Position numbers and translations under genes: made by a program. A DNA stretch of 64,000 bases, from NCBI RefSeq assembly GCF_900316465.1, contig NZ_ONDD01000003.1, positions 57,864 to 121,863 on the forward strand, in the 5' to 3' direction. Numbering within the stretch: position 1 is the stretch's first letter; the number at the start of each line of letters is the position of its first letter. Positions 20,135 to 28,896 of this stretch are shown piece by piece. The notes under the pieces are model-generated. The model ran no database searches and was not told the DNA's origin. It was given only the letters and a program-made list of their open reading frames with translations. Origin of the DNA: an uncultured Fibrobacter sp. GTDB taxonomy: Bacteria; Fibrobacterota; Fibrobacteria; Fibrobacterales; Fibrobacteraceae.

Positions 20135-21247
20135 ATGAATATGAAAAAGTTTGTAGCCCGCAAGGCTTTCCCCGTGATTTGCGCCGCTTTTATTTCTGTT
20201 GTTATTGCTGGCTGTGGTGACGATTCTTCCAATTCTGCAAAGGCTCCTGTTGATACGACTCCGGTGGTAAATCCGACTGATTCGTCCACGACAACTCCTG
20301 TTACAGATCCTGTAACAGACCCGGCTACAAACCCGACAACGGACCCCTCGACTGAGCCGGTTACCAATCCGGAAAACCCGACTAAGGATTCTACGGTTGT
20401 GGATACGACTGTCAAGGACCCGGTGGTGAATCCGGATACTTCGACGACTCCGGGGGAACCTGCCACGAAGGTTTCTGTCAATCGCGATCCGGCTGTTGCC
20501 AATTTGGCCGTGGTTCCCGACTCTAACGGATTCTACGATGTCGGTGATATTTACAAGGCCGTGCCTGCTGAAAGCAAGATTGTCTTTGTACTTCGTCATG
20601 CCGAACGTGAATCGGGCTTGGGTAAAGAATCTCCGCTGACCGAAGTTGGCGTGCAGCAAGCGCTTGACGTGGGTGCAAAATTGGCTAGTGATGAATCCTT
20701 CTATTTTGCTTCTACGGATTTCTTGCGCACTCGCACTACCGCTGAAAAAATTGCAGAAGGTCATGGACAACTTGCTGCTGTAGTGGAAGCCCGAGATGAC
20801 ATTATTTACGGTAGTTACTTCTTGACGGTTCCGTCCGATACGCTTGATGCCTTGGTGTCTAAGCGCGGCGGCTCTTTCCGTTATGTTTCACAGTGGGCGT
20901 ATGACCAGCCGTTTACCAACAACTATGCAATTCAGCATGGCGTGGCAACGTATTTCTACGACCTGTTCGAACGCGGTGACCAGTTTATCAACGAAGTTGT
21001 TCTGGCAAACCTTCCGAGCTGGAAGCGCGTGAATGTGCTTATTACCCACGACTTGCTTACGGAACCTTTGGCTGTCTACGCGTCTAACCGTACGGTTGAC
21101 CTCAAAACTTACGAAAGCTTCCGTTGGATCAATTACGTCGCAGGCATTGCTGTTGTTGTCGATGCCTCGGGCTTGGTCACGGTATTGCCTGCCAAGGGCG
21201 TGGATCTCGGCTTCCTGAATACCAAGGAAGCTTACGGCGATAAGTAA
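20135..21247 (+). CDS. Lipoprotein with histidine phosphatase (phosphoglycerate mutase-like) domain
   Basis: 370 residues. A lipoprotein signal with Cys near residue 27 (VIAGCGDDSS) is followed by a Pro/Thr/Asp-rich linker of about 90 residues (repeated DPVT/NPTT units), then a histidine phosphatase domain. The RHG-like motif is LRHAERE, and the family's second Arg is likely in DFLRTRTTAEK; a VLITHDLLTE segment could carry the second catalytic His. It probably acts on the periplasmic or outer-membrane side; the substrate is unknown. AGAGGA precedes the ATG. The next gene begins 12 bp after its stop, so the two may be cotranscribed. Confidence 0.8.
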   Translation: MNMKKFVARKAFPVICAAFISVVIAGCGDDSSNSAKAPVDTTPVVNPTDSSTTTPVTDPVTDPATNPTTDPSTEPVTNPENPTKDSTVVDTTVKDPVVNPDTSTTPGEPATKVSVNRDPAVANLAVVPDSNGFYDVGDIYKAVPAESKIVFVLRHAERESGLGKESPLTEVGVQQALDVGAKLASDESFYFASTDFLRTRTTAEKIAEGHGQLAAVVEARDDIIYGSYFLTVPSDTLDALVSKRGGSFRYVSQWAYDQPFTNNYAIQHGVATYFYDLFERGDQFINEVVLANLPSWKRVNVLITHDLLTEPLAVYASNRTVDLKTYESFRWINYVAGIAVVVDASGLVTVLPAKGVDLGFLNTKEAYGDK

Positions 21248-21259
21248 TACACGTTTATT

Positions 21260-21985
21260 ATGAAAGTTGCTGTTCTTGGTTCTACCGGACTTGTCGGCAA
21301 AAATGTTTTGAAACTGCTCGCACGCCTCCCGCAGGTTGTGCGAGTTTTTTGCCCTGTACGAAATGTGCCGGATTTAAAGGATCTTGGGATTCTGGAAGGG
21401 ACGATCAAGATTGACTTTAAGCAAGTGGATTTTGAACAAGATAACGATGCGACGCGGCTTTTTTTCTATGCGGGTTTTACCGGTTGCGACGCGGTGGTGT
21501 GTTGCCTGGGAACTACTCGAAAGCAGGCGGGAAGCAAGGCTGCTCAAGAAAAAATTGACGTGAGGCTTCCGCTCATGCTTGCGGCAATTGCGAAAAAGGC
21601 TGGCGTAAAGAATTTCTTGTGCGTAAGCGCGATGGGTGCCGACAGTCACTCGCCCTATTTTTACAACCGCTTAAAAGGCCAACTTGAAGAAGGCCTCGAC
21701 ATGATTGGTTTTGAAACGCTGACGCTCGTGCGTCCTTCGCTTTTGCTTGGCAAACACAAGGACAGACGCTTTGGCGAAGAGCTTTTGCAAAAGACTATCG
21801 GGGCTCATCCCGAATGGATTCCGGCTTATGTGCGACCGGTGCATGCCGAAACGGTGGCGGCTCATTTGGTGACTTCGCTCCTGAAACCACCTACGGACCA
21901 CGTATGCGCGACTGACGGAAGAGTCGGCAAGCGGATTATCTATAACCGCGTGCTCGCCCAGACGAAAGTGGATGACTTGTTTTGA
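21260..21985 (+). CDS. NAD(P)-binding atypical SDR-family protein
   Basis: 241 residues with a Rossmann opening MKVAVLGSTGLVGKNV (GxTGxxG) and a second strand CDAVVCCLGTTRKQAGS, followed by FLCVSAMGADSHSPYFYNRLKGQLE, where a Ser and a YxxxK-like arrangement are visible. This pattern fits the atypical short-chain dehydrogenase group of YbjT/HTATIP2-like proteins, whose substrates are poorly known. It follows the phosphatase lipoprotein by 12 bp, and its stop touches the stop of the convergent flavoprotein gene. Confidence 0.75.
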   Translation: MKVAVLGSTGLVGKNVLKLLARLPQVVRVFCPVRNVPDLKDLGILEGTIKIDFKQVDFEQDNDATRLFFYAGFTGCDAVVCCLGTTRKQAGSKAAQEKIDVRLPLMLAAIAKKAGVKNFLCVSAMGADSHSPYFYNRLKGQLEEGLDMIGFETLTLVRPSLLLGKHKDRRFGEELLQKTIGAHPEWIPAYVRPVHAETVAAHLVTSLLKPPTDHVCATDGRVGKRIIYNRVLAQTKVDDLF

Positions 21986-23188
21986 CTATTTGAACTTCCA
22001 GAACTTGTACAAGAACTTGGTTGTTTTAATGGGCGTCTTGAGGAAGGCGCTCTTCTTGTATCCGCTAAGGGCGAAGCCTTGCAGTACCTTGTAAAGTTCG
22101 ATTTGGTCTGCACGGTTGATAGCGAGCAGGAACCTGCGGAACTTGTATTCAAAGTCATGCATCTTGCCGAAATAGCCGTAGCAGCGTTTTTCGTATTGCT
22201 TGAGGAATTCTTTCGAAAGATTGCCAGCCTTAAGACCTTGGTCTACGTATTCGGCGCAGAATCTGCCTGCCCTCATTGCGGAAGCAATGCCACCACCCGT
22301 GAGCGGGTTGGTGTGGTGGGCGGCGTCGCCCACGAGGGCAAAGCGGTCAAGCGTGTAATCCTTGAGGACGCTCGAAACAGGAATCACGCCTCCGACGGTA
22401 TGATTGATCTTTGCGCCCGGGAAAAGCTTTTCGAGCCATTCCATCGTAACTTCCAGAATGTTCTGCCTGTTCTTGTTTGTAATCAAGAAGCCTGCACCGA
22501 AATTCGTGACGTTCGATTTCTGCTTCGGGAAACTCCAGATGTAGCCGTCGTTAATATAGTCGTGACCTTGCCAGAACGTCAGGTAGTCGGGCTTGGTCAA
22601 GAGGCCTTGCACCTGGATATCGACGCCGGTACAGGTTTGCATCACTTTCTGACCGCAGTCGAGACCGACGATACGTCCGATACGGCTTTCGACACCGTCG
22701 GCGGCAATGACCATCTTTGCAAAAATTTCTTGGGTGCTTGTTTCGGTGACTGATCCGTTTCCGTCGCCGCTTCCGAGTACGACTCGAACCATGCGTTCGT
22801 CGCCTTCGACATCGCTTACGAATTCGGCACGGGCGCATGTTTCTACCTGGGCGCCATCGTCGGCGGCAAGCTTTGCAAGCCAGGGGTCAAAGATTTCTCG
22901 GTTGAGCATGATGCCGGTGGCGGGCTTCGGAACTTCGATGTTCACGCCGGCAGGGCCATAAATGTAGAGCCCGTTAATAATGCTTTCGATGCAGCTGTCG
23001 TCAATCGGACCGTAAGTCTTCAAGTCGGCAAGCGTCGTGCTCGCTTCGCCACAGCGTACGGGGTAGCCGATTTTTTCGCGCTTTTCGAGCAACAGGACCT
23101 TGTGGCCTGCACGGGCCAAGTTGCGGGCGGCAACACAACCGCCGGGGCCGGCACCAATGACAACGACATCGTAACGGGAATCAAGCAT
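21986..23188 (-). CDS. Geranylgeranyl reductase family flavoprotein
   Basis: 400 residues. An FAD-binding dinucleotide fold opens the protein (VVVIGAGPGGCVAARNLA, then LLLEKREKIGYPVRCGE) and the second FAD motif is GDAAHHTNPLTGGGIASAMRAG. PVRCGE and the GGGI loop are typical of the geranylgeranyl reductase family, which saturates isoprenoid chains of archaeal lipids, chlorophyll or menaquinone. The start overlaps the ferredoxin gene by 8 nt, so the ferredoxin is the probable electron donor. In a bacterium with complex I, reduction of a menaquinone side chain is a reasonable guess; another isoprenoid is possible. Confidence 0.85.
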   Translation of the reverse strand: MLDSRYDVVVIGAGPGGCVAARNLARAGHKVLLLEKREKIGYPVRCGEASTTLADLKTYGPIDDSCIESIINGLYIYGPAGVNIEVPKPATGIMLNREIFDPWLAKLAADDGAQVETCARAEFVSDVEGDERMVRVVLGSGDGNGSVTETSTQEIFAKMVIAADGVESRIGRIVGLDCGQKVMQTCTGVDIQVQGLLTKPDYLTFWQGHDYINDGYIWSFPKQKSNVTNFGAGFLITNKNRQNILEVTMEWLEKLFPGAKINHTVGGVIPVSSVLKDYTLDRFALVGDAAHHTNPLTGGGIASAMRAGRFCAEYVDQGLKAGNLSKEFLKQYEKRCYGYFGKMHDFEYKFRRFLLAINRADQIELYKVLQGFALSGYKKSAFLKTPIKTTKFLYKFWKFK

Positions 23189-23372
23189 CGTCCACCTCCA
23201 CGATTTTCAGTGCGCCAACAGGGCATGTCCTGGAGCAAATGCCGCACTTGATGCATTTTTCGTGATCAATCTGCAAGTCGAGCCCGTACATATCGAGCGC
23301 CATCTTGGGGCATGTCCCCACGCAGCCTGCACAGGCGAGGCAAATTTTTCTGTCGTGAACGAGAGTCTTCAT
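23181..23372 (-). CDS. Small 2[4Fe-4S] ferredoxin
   Basis: 63 residues with two complete CxxCxxCxxxCP motifs (CLACAGCVGTCP and CIKCGICSRTCP), the classic bacterial dicluster pattern. The start at MKTLVHD is preferred to an ATG six codons upstream. Its stop lies inside the start of the flavoprotein gene, an overlap that suggests coupled, stoichiometric expression of an electron-transfer pair. Confidence 0.92.
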   Translation of the reverse strand: MKTLVHDRKICLACAGCVGTCPKMALDMYGLDLQIDHEKCIKCGICSRTCPVGALKIVEVDDA

Positions 23373-23429
23373 TATGTGAGAATATAGCAAAAGAAGAATA
23401 ATTCGGACTTCTGATTTCAGAATTCGGAA

Positions 23430-25118
23430 TTAATACTTATAATCGCCGGTCAAACGCTTCAAGAAATCGTCGCGAATCAGGGGCTTGTCGAACAGGAACC
23501 CTTGGGCGTTCTTGCAGTTGATGCCCTTGAGGTAATCGGCCTGTTCCTGGGTTTCGACGCCTTCGGCAATTACATCCTTGTTGAGTTCCTGGGCCATTTT
23601 GACCACGTTCCTCAGAACGATTTCGTCGTGGGAATCTTCTTTACCGATATTGTTCAGCAGCGACTTGTCGATCTTGACGACGCTGATGTTGTAATCCTTG
23701 AGCACGTTCAGGGTCGAATAACCGGTGCCAAAGTCGTCGATGGCCACTCCGATACCGTTCTTGCGCATGATGTCGATGAACTTCTGCATGGCGATGGAAT
23801 CGTCGAAATCGGAGACTTCGGTCAGTTCGATTTCAATGTACTTGCCGTCGATTTCATGCTTGCGGAGGGTATCAAGGATGCGGTCGGCAAAGTCTTCGTT
23901 GCGCAGGTGCAACTTCGAGAAGTTCGAAGAAATGCGCACGGGGGTAATGCCGGCCTTGAGCCAGTCACCAATATCGCTACATGCGGTTTCAAAAACGTAA
24001 AAATCCAGGTCGCAGATGGTGCCTTCACGTTCCAGAATGGGAATGAAGTCCATGGGGGGGACAATGGTCTTGTGACGGACCCAACGTGCCAAGGCTTCGG
24101 CACCATTGATTTGCTTGTTGTCGAGGCAGACCTTGGGCTGGTAGAATACCACCAGTTCGCGGTTTCGCATGGCGTTGTGGAATTCAGCCGAGATTTCCCT
24201 TTGGTGGATCGACTGAATCTGCATTTCCTTGGTAAAGTACACCACGTCGCGGGTTCTGATGATTCTTGCTGCCTGCATGGCGGTCGCGCAGTTGTTCAGG
24301 GCGTCGCCGACAATGACGTTTTCTTCGATGGGGTAGACGCCAATGCGCGCCTGGAGGCGGATGTTCATGGGCTTTGGACCCTGGTTTGCGGTCAGTTCGC
24401 AAACGGTGAACTTTTCAACAAATTCTTTATGATGGGCTTTTTTGGTCAAAACAAAGAAGTTGTCGCCGCCGAGACGGGCAATCAGTTCCGTGTTGTCGAG
24501 GAACTGTAGAATCTGCTTGACGTACATCTTGAGGGCGAGGTCGCCTATATTGTTGCCCATGGCCTTATTGATGTACTTGAAATTCTTGAGGTTTATAAAG
24601 TGGGCGGTGTAGTCCTTGAGGTTGTCGCCAATGAACTGCTGGGTAAATGCAAAGATGCCGGCTTGGTTGTATGCCCCGGTCATGGGGTCCGAAATGGCCG
24701 CTTTGCGGGTGTTGCCCATGAGCCGAGCGCGGCCCGAAAGAATAAAGAAGTCCCAGCTGAGGAGTTGAATAATCTGTCTTTCGCCGTCGGTAAAGGTGTG
24801 CCCCTGGATCGGGTGGGCCTGGAAGGTGAAAGAACCCTGCTCGCCGGTAGTCATGGTCTCGGAAAAATCCGGGTTAGTGGGCTTTTCGGGGAGGACGGCC
24901 TTGTCGTGGTAGGCGGTAAATTCCCCAGAAATGCCGTTGGGGGCAAACTGGCTAACCGGTGCGTAGAAAAGGCAGTTTACATAGCCGATATTTGCGTTTT
25001 TTGCGAGCGGGGGCAAATTTCGGGCTAATGTGGCTAGAATTTCCTCTGTACTAAAGACAGGTCCCAAAAGCTTGGACCTAAAATCAAGATACATACTATT
25101 ATACAGCGGAATATCCAT
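23430..25118 (-). CDS. GGDEF/EAL cyclic-di-GMP protein with degenerate GGDEF
   Basis: 562 residues, cytoplasmic by sequence. An N-terminal region of about 150 residues may be a GAF-like sensor. The GGDEF domain carries GGDNF at 217-221 instead of GGDEF, so cyclase activity is doubtful. The EAL domain keeps its motifs: GAEALARW (Glu341), the ELTE segment, IDDFGTGYS, a KIDKS lysine and AEGVETQEQ, so phosphodiesterase activity is expected, perhaps GTP-regulated through the degenerate domain. ATG 25118 has GAGGAT upstream. It is divergent from the nuo operon across a 290-bp intergenic region. Confidence 0.88.
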   Translation of the reverse strand: MDIPLYNSMYLDFRSKLLGPVFSTEEILATLARNLPPLAKNANIGYVNCLFYAPVSQFAPNGISGEFTAYHDKAVLPEKPTNPDFSETMTTGEQGSFTFQAHPIQGHTFTDGERQIIQLLSWDFFILSGRARLMGNTRKAAISDPMTGAYNQAGIFAFTQQFIGDNLKDYTAHFINLKNFKYINKAMGNNIGDLALKMYVKQILQFLDNTELIARLGGDNFFVLTKKAHHKEFVEKFTVCELTANQGPKPMNIRLQARIGVYPIEENVIVGDALNNCATAMQAARIIRTRDVVYFTKEMQIQSIHQREISAEFHNAMRNRELVVFYQPKVCLDNKQINGAEALARWVRHKTIVPPMDFIPILEREGTICDLDFYVFETACSDIGDWLKAGITPVRISSNFSKLHLRNEDFADRILDTLRKHEIDGKYIEIELTEVSDFDDSIAMQKFIDIMRKNGIGVAIDDFGTGYSTLNVLKDYNISVVKIDKSLLNNIGKEDSHDEIVLRNVVKMAQELNKDVIAEGVETQEQADYLKGINCKNAQGFLFDKPLIRDDFLKRLTGDYKY

Positions 25119-25408
25119 TAAATCCTCAACATACCAAAACCGCGCCAAAATTACAAAAAAAGTACATTGGCTGCAAGTTTATTTTGGCGGAGAACCGCCA
25201 AAATCGGTTGTTACCCCTTCAATATATCTTTTTTTTCCGAGAAAAGTGCTCTATATCACATGCAAAAAACAATGAAAAATGTTAGCTTAATCTAACTAGG
25301 GGCCGGCAGGGGCAGTAATGAATAAAAAACATTTCAAAATGGCCCTTTTGGATATTCATCCCTCTCACTTTTCTATCTTTACGCTCGCATTTAAAGAGGT
25401 AACCTCCT
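25119..25408. promoter_or_regulatory. Divergent regulatory region between the EAL gene and the nuo operon
   Basis: No coding potential is seen in this 290 bp. It contains a perfect 10-bp inverted repeat, ATTTTGGCGG-AGAA-CCGCCAAAAT (25181-25204), with another GCCAAAAT half-site at 25144-25151, an operator-like arrangement. A weak promoter-like TATCTTTA lies near 25374. Just before nuoB, the palindrome GAGGTAACCTC (25396-25406) contains the ribosome-binding site. The sites are read by eye; which gene they serve is unknown. Confidence 0.4.
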
Positions 25409-26044
25409 ATGAGTAATGAGGCAGAAAAGCCGAATTTCATTACGACTTCTCTTGACTTTCTCGTCAATTGGGGCCGTACGAACTCCCTATGGCCGTTTCC
25501 GTATGGTACGGCATGCTGTGCAATCGAATTCATGAGTACCGAAGTGGGCCGCTACGACTTGTCTCGTATCGGTTCAGAATACGTTCGCTTTACGCCGCGT
25601 CAGTCCGACGTGCTGCTTGTGGCAGGAACGATTTCTTATAAGCAGGCTCCGATTCTCAAGCGCATGTACGAACAGATGGCAGAACCCCGCTGGGTGATCG
25701 CCATGGGTGCTTGCGCCAGCTCTGGCGGTTTCTATGACTGCTATTGCACGGTGCCGGGCATTGACCACATTATTCCGGTAGACGTGTATATCGGTGGCTG
25801 CCCCTCCCGCCCGGAAGCTTTCTTCGAAGCCATGTTTGACCTTCAGAAGAAGATCAAGGACGAATCTTATATGAAGCAGCGCGCTGAACGCGTGAAAGAC
25901 CAGCTCGAAATGATCAAGGCGAAGACTGAACAGGCGAAGGCGGAAGCCCGCGAGTTCGCTCGCGAAAAGACTGCCGAACTCAAGGAATTCGTGGCTGAAA
26001 AAGAGCAGGAACTTGTTAAGAAAGCCCAGTTCTGGAAGGAGTAA
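25409..26044 (+). CDS. nuoB: NADH-quinone oxidoreductase subunit B
   Basis: 211 residues; carries the N2 [4Fe-4S] cluster next to the quinone site. The ligands are visible as the tandem Cys in GTACCAIEF, then GACASSGG and GGCPSRPEA. The last 45 residues form a charged helical tail (AEAREFAREKTAELKEF...) absent from ordinary NuoB and probably a coiled coil. It is the first gene of the operon: nothing resembling nuoA lies upstream. The stop overlaps the nuoC start as TAATG. Confidence 0.96.
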   Translation: MSNEAEKPNFITTSLDFLVNWGRTNSLWPFPYGTACCAIEFMSTEVGRYDLSRIGSEYVRFTPRQSDVLLVAGTISYKQAPILKRMYEQMAEPRWVIAMGACASSGGFYDCYCTVPGIDHIIPVDVYIGGCPSRPEAFFEAMFDLQKKIKDESYMKQRAERVKDQLEMIKAKTEQAKAEAREFAREKTAELKEFVAEKEQELVKKAQFWKE

Positions 26045-26643
26045 TGATGGAATCCGTGATTGACATTCTAGAATCCAAGTTTGGCGCCAAGCGTGATGAA
26101 AAGGCCAAGTGGGATACCTGCGTGGTGGTTCCCAAGGAATACCTGCACAATGCGGTCGAATTCTTGAAGAATGATCCTTCGATGCAGTTCGATATGCTCC
26201 TTGACCTGGCTGGTATCGACTATCTGACTTACCCGAACCATGAAGGTCCTCGCTTTGCAATAAGCTACGCCTTCAAGTGCACAAAGAAGCCGGGCTCTCG
26301 CGTCCGTCTTAAGGTGCTGGTCAGCGAAGCCGACCTGAAGGTTCCGACTATTACCGACCTCTATGCAAGCGCCAACTGGCTCGAACGCGAAGTTTATGAC
26401 CAATACGGTGTCAAGTTTGAAGGCCACCCCGACCTGCGCCGCATTTTGAACCATGTTGAATTTGTGGGCCACCCGCTCCGCAAGGATTACCCTGCCCAGA
26501 AGCGTCAGTGGCTGTCGACGACCGATTTCTTGATTCCGGAACTGGAAAAGCGCCTGGAATCCAAGGGCTACAGGATTGTCCAGCGTTCTAAGGAAATCAT
26601 GCCTGTCGAAGAAGAATACCTTGAAGGGAGTATCAGAGAATGA
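26044..26643 (+). CDS. nuoC: NADH-quinone oxidoreductase subunit C
   Basis: 199 residues of the 30-kDa subunit family, part of the peripheral-arm connecting module. The signature is ASANWLEREVYDQYGVKFEGHPDLRRIL followed by HPLRKDYP. ATG 26044 overlaps the nuoB stop; ATG 26047 is equally possible. The stop overlaps the nuoD start (ATGA). C and D are separate genes, unlike the fused NuoCD of E. coli. Confidence 0.96.
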   Translation: MMESVIDILESKFGAKRDEKAKWDTCVVVPKEYLHNAVEFLKNDPSMQFDMLLDLAGIDYLTYPNHEGPRFAISYAFKCTKKPGSRVRLKVLVSEADLKVPTITDLYASANWLEREVYDQYGVKFEGHPDLRRILNHVEFVGHPLRKDYPAQKRQWLSTTDFLIPELEKRLESKGYRIVQRSKEIMPVEEEYLEGSIRE

Positions 26644-27833
26644 TCGTACTTGACCCGAATGGCGAAAAAGTAAACCTGATGGCCCTGAACGTGGGCCCGA
26701 CGCATCCGGCGACTCACCACTGCGTGCGCTTGCTGGCTGCCCTCGATGGCGAAACCATCGTGGCCGGTGTCCATGAAATCGGCTTTATGCACCGCGGCTT
26801 TGAAAAGATGGTCGAACGCGGCACCTGGCAGCAGGTGATCCCTTACACCGACCGCTTGAACTACTGCTCTGCAATGATGAACAACATTGCTTTCTGCCGC
26901 GCTGTCGAAAACATGTACGGTATCGAAATCCCGGAACGCACCAAGGTGCTCCGCGTGATTGTGAACGAACTCTCCCGTATTAACGACCACTTTATTTGCG
27001 TGGCTGCCGCATTCCAGGACTTGGGCGGTACGACTCCGTTCATGTACGCCTTTAACCCGCGTGAAGAAATCATGCTGATTTGGGAAAAGCTCACGGGCGC
27101 ACGCCTCACCAACAGCTTTGCCCGCATCGGCGGCCTCTACCGCGACAGCTACGACGGCTTCGAAGAAGACGTGCTCGCCGCTTGCAAGTCGGTGGAAAAG
27201 GCCCTCAAGGACCTGCATGCCTGCTTGGACCGAAACCGTATCTTCCTTGACCGTACCGTGGGCGTTGGCAAGATTTCTGCCGAACGCGCTATCAGCTACG
27301 GCTGGACCGGTCCGTGTCTCCGTGCTACAGGTGTCGAAAGCGACCTCCGCAAGGACGAACCCTACTACGACTACGAAACCTACGACTGGGAAGTCGTGGT
27401 CGGCACGCAGGGCGACGCCAACGACCGTCTGCAGGTGCGTCTCGCTGAAATTGAAGAATCTGTGAAGATTGTGCGCCAGGCCCTGAAGCGCCTCGCTCCG
27501 GGCCCGGTCGACATTGTCGACCCACGCATCCGCGTGCCCGCGCACAAGCTTGCCTACCAGGACATGGAAGCCCTTATCGGCCGCTTCAAGAGCGTGTACG
27601 AAGGCATCCGCGTGCCCGAAGGCGAATACTACTGCGCAAGCGAATGCGCTAACGGCGAACTCGGCTTCACCATCGTCTCTGACGGTAGCGGCCACCCGTA
27701 CCGTATCAAGGTGCGTTCCCCGTCGTTTGCCCATGTGTCTGCATTTAACGAACTGGTCGAAGGCCTTACCCTTGCCGATTCTATGGCAACACTGCCTGGC
27801 CTCAACATGATTGCTGGAGAACTTGACCGATGA
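26640..27833 (+). CDS. nuoD: NADH-quinone oxidoreductase subunit D
   Basis: 397 residues of the 49-kDa subunit, related to hydrogenase large subunits and forming the quinone cavity with NuoB. The N-terminal NVGPTHPATHHCVRL loop with its quinone-site His residues is intact, followed by GFMHRGFEKM and, near the end, GELGFTIVSDGSGHPYRIKVRSPSF. Length is normal. The start overlaps nuoC and the stop overlaps nuoE by 4 nt each. Confidence 0.96.
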   Translation: MIVLDPNGEKVNLMALNVGPTHPATHHCVRLLAALDGETIVAGVHEIGFMHRGFEKMVERGTWQQVIPYTDRLNYCSAMMNNIAFCRAVENMYGIEIPERTKVLRVIVNELSRINDHFICVAAAFQDLGGTTPFMYAFNPREEIMLIWEKLTGARLTNSFARIGGLYRDSYDGFEEDVLAACKSVEKALKDLHACLDRNRIFLDRTVGVGKISAERAISYGWTGPCLRATGVESDLRKDEPYYDYETYDWEVVVGTQGDANDRLQVRLAEIEESVKIVRQALKRLAPGPVDIVDPRIRVPAHKLAYQDMEALIGRFKSVYEGIRVPEGEYYCASECANGELGFTIVSDGSGHPYRIKVRSPSFAHVSAFNELVEGLTLADSMATLPGLNMIAGELDR

Positions 27834-28894
27834 CACAACATATTCAAGGTGCAGTTCAGTTTGTATCGAATAACCATTTGAAGTTCGACGGTCCGAGCGA
27901 AGCCATTCCGGCCCTTCCGGATCCGGCGCAGACCTTTGGCCACGTGCACAAGGCTGTTCCGCAGCCGCCGACCAAGGAAGTGCTCGCCAAGCTCGACACT
28001 CCCGAAATCAAGGAACGTTGCGCCGACTTGCTCAGCCGCTACCCGGTGGGCCAGGGTGCCCTCCTTGAAGTCCTTTGGCTGGTGCAGGGCGTGTTCGGCT
28101 GGGTTCCGACTGAAGGTATCCGCTGGGCTGCAAATGTTTGCGGTTGCGCTCCGGCTCACGCTCTCGGCGTCGCTACTTTCTATACCATGTATAACCACGC
28201 TCCCAAGGGCAAGTTCCTGTTGCAGTTCTGCCGCAACATCAGCTGCGCTATCAAGGGTGCCCAGCCGCTGATCAAGTATGTCGAAAACAAGCTCGGCATC
28301 AAGAGCGGCGAAACCACTCCCGACGGCATGTTCACGATTCTTCAGGTGGAATGCTTGGGTAGCTGCGGCAACGGCCCCATGATGCTGGTGAACGATGACT
28401 TCGCCACCGACGTGGTCGACGGTCAGCTCAAGATGAAGCGCGGTACGACTCTTACCGAAGCAAGCATCGATCGCATTATCGATTGGTGCAAGGCTCACGC
28501 CAACAACATGCCGAAGCACGACGTGCTCGGTGGTGTGGTGAAGGGCCACGGCGGCCACCCCGGTGCTCCGGGCGCTACGGCTAAGCCGCAGGTTGCTGAC
28601 TACGCTCCTCCTTCTCCGGTCTTGAACGTGAAGGCAGAAGCCGACGAAAACGGTGCCACCCTCACTTGGAAGGGCGCTCCTGAATTCACGAAGCTTGTCG
28701 TCGAAAAGAAGGATGGCAGCAACTGGGTCGCTGTGGGCGAGCCCGGCGTGAAGGACAAGGCTTTTGTCGATGCAAGCGGCAAGGCGGGTGATGTCTATCG
28801 CATGATTGCAACTTCCGGTGAACGTACGGCTAAGCCTTCCAAGGAAGCCGTCACCACCCAGAAACCGGCTCCGGTTGAGGAGGCTAAGGCTTAA
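27830..28894 (+). CDS. nuoE: NADH-quinone oxidoreductase subunit E with C-terminal fibronectin III-like extension
   Basis: 354 residues, about twice the usual NuoE. The thioredoxin-like core binds the N1a [2Fe-2S] cluster through Cys134 and Cys139 (CRNISC) and Cys175 and Cys179 (CLGSC). About 50 extra residues precede the core. From about residue 255, after a Pro-rich stretch (ADYAPPSP), comes a beta-rich domain with a fibronectin type III-like pattern (LTWKGAPEFTKLVVEKKDGSNW...YRMIAT), then a Pro/Ala/Lys tail. The frame runs uninterrupted into GAGGAGG just before nuoF, so the extension is genuine. The fold call for the extension is inference. Confidence 0.93.
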   Translation: MTQHIQGAVQFVSNNHLKFDGPSEAIPALPDPAQTFGHVHKAVPQPPTKEVLAKLDTPEIKERCADLLSRYPVGQGALLEVLWLVQGVFGWVPTEGIRWAANVCGCAPAHALGVATFYTMYNHAPKGKFLLQFCRNISCAIKGAQPLIKYVENKLGIKSGETTPDGMFTILQVECLGSCGNGPMMLVNDDFATDVVDGQLKMKRGTTLTEASIDRIIDWCKAHANNMPKHDVLGGVVKGHGGHPGAPGATAKPQVADYAPPSPVLNVKAEADENGATLTWKGAPEFTKLVVEKKDGSNWVAVGEPGVKDKAFVDASGKAGDVYRMIATSGERTAKPSKEAVTTQKPAPVEEAKA

Positions 28895-28896
28895 TT

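Noticed and set aside
20265..20470. Possible tandem DNA repeat in the phosphatase lipoprotein
   Set aside because: The DPVT/NPTT units are a degenerate Pro/Thr linker, not an exact DNA repeat.
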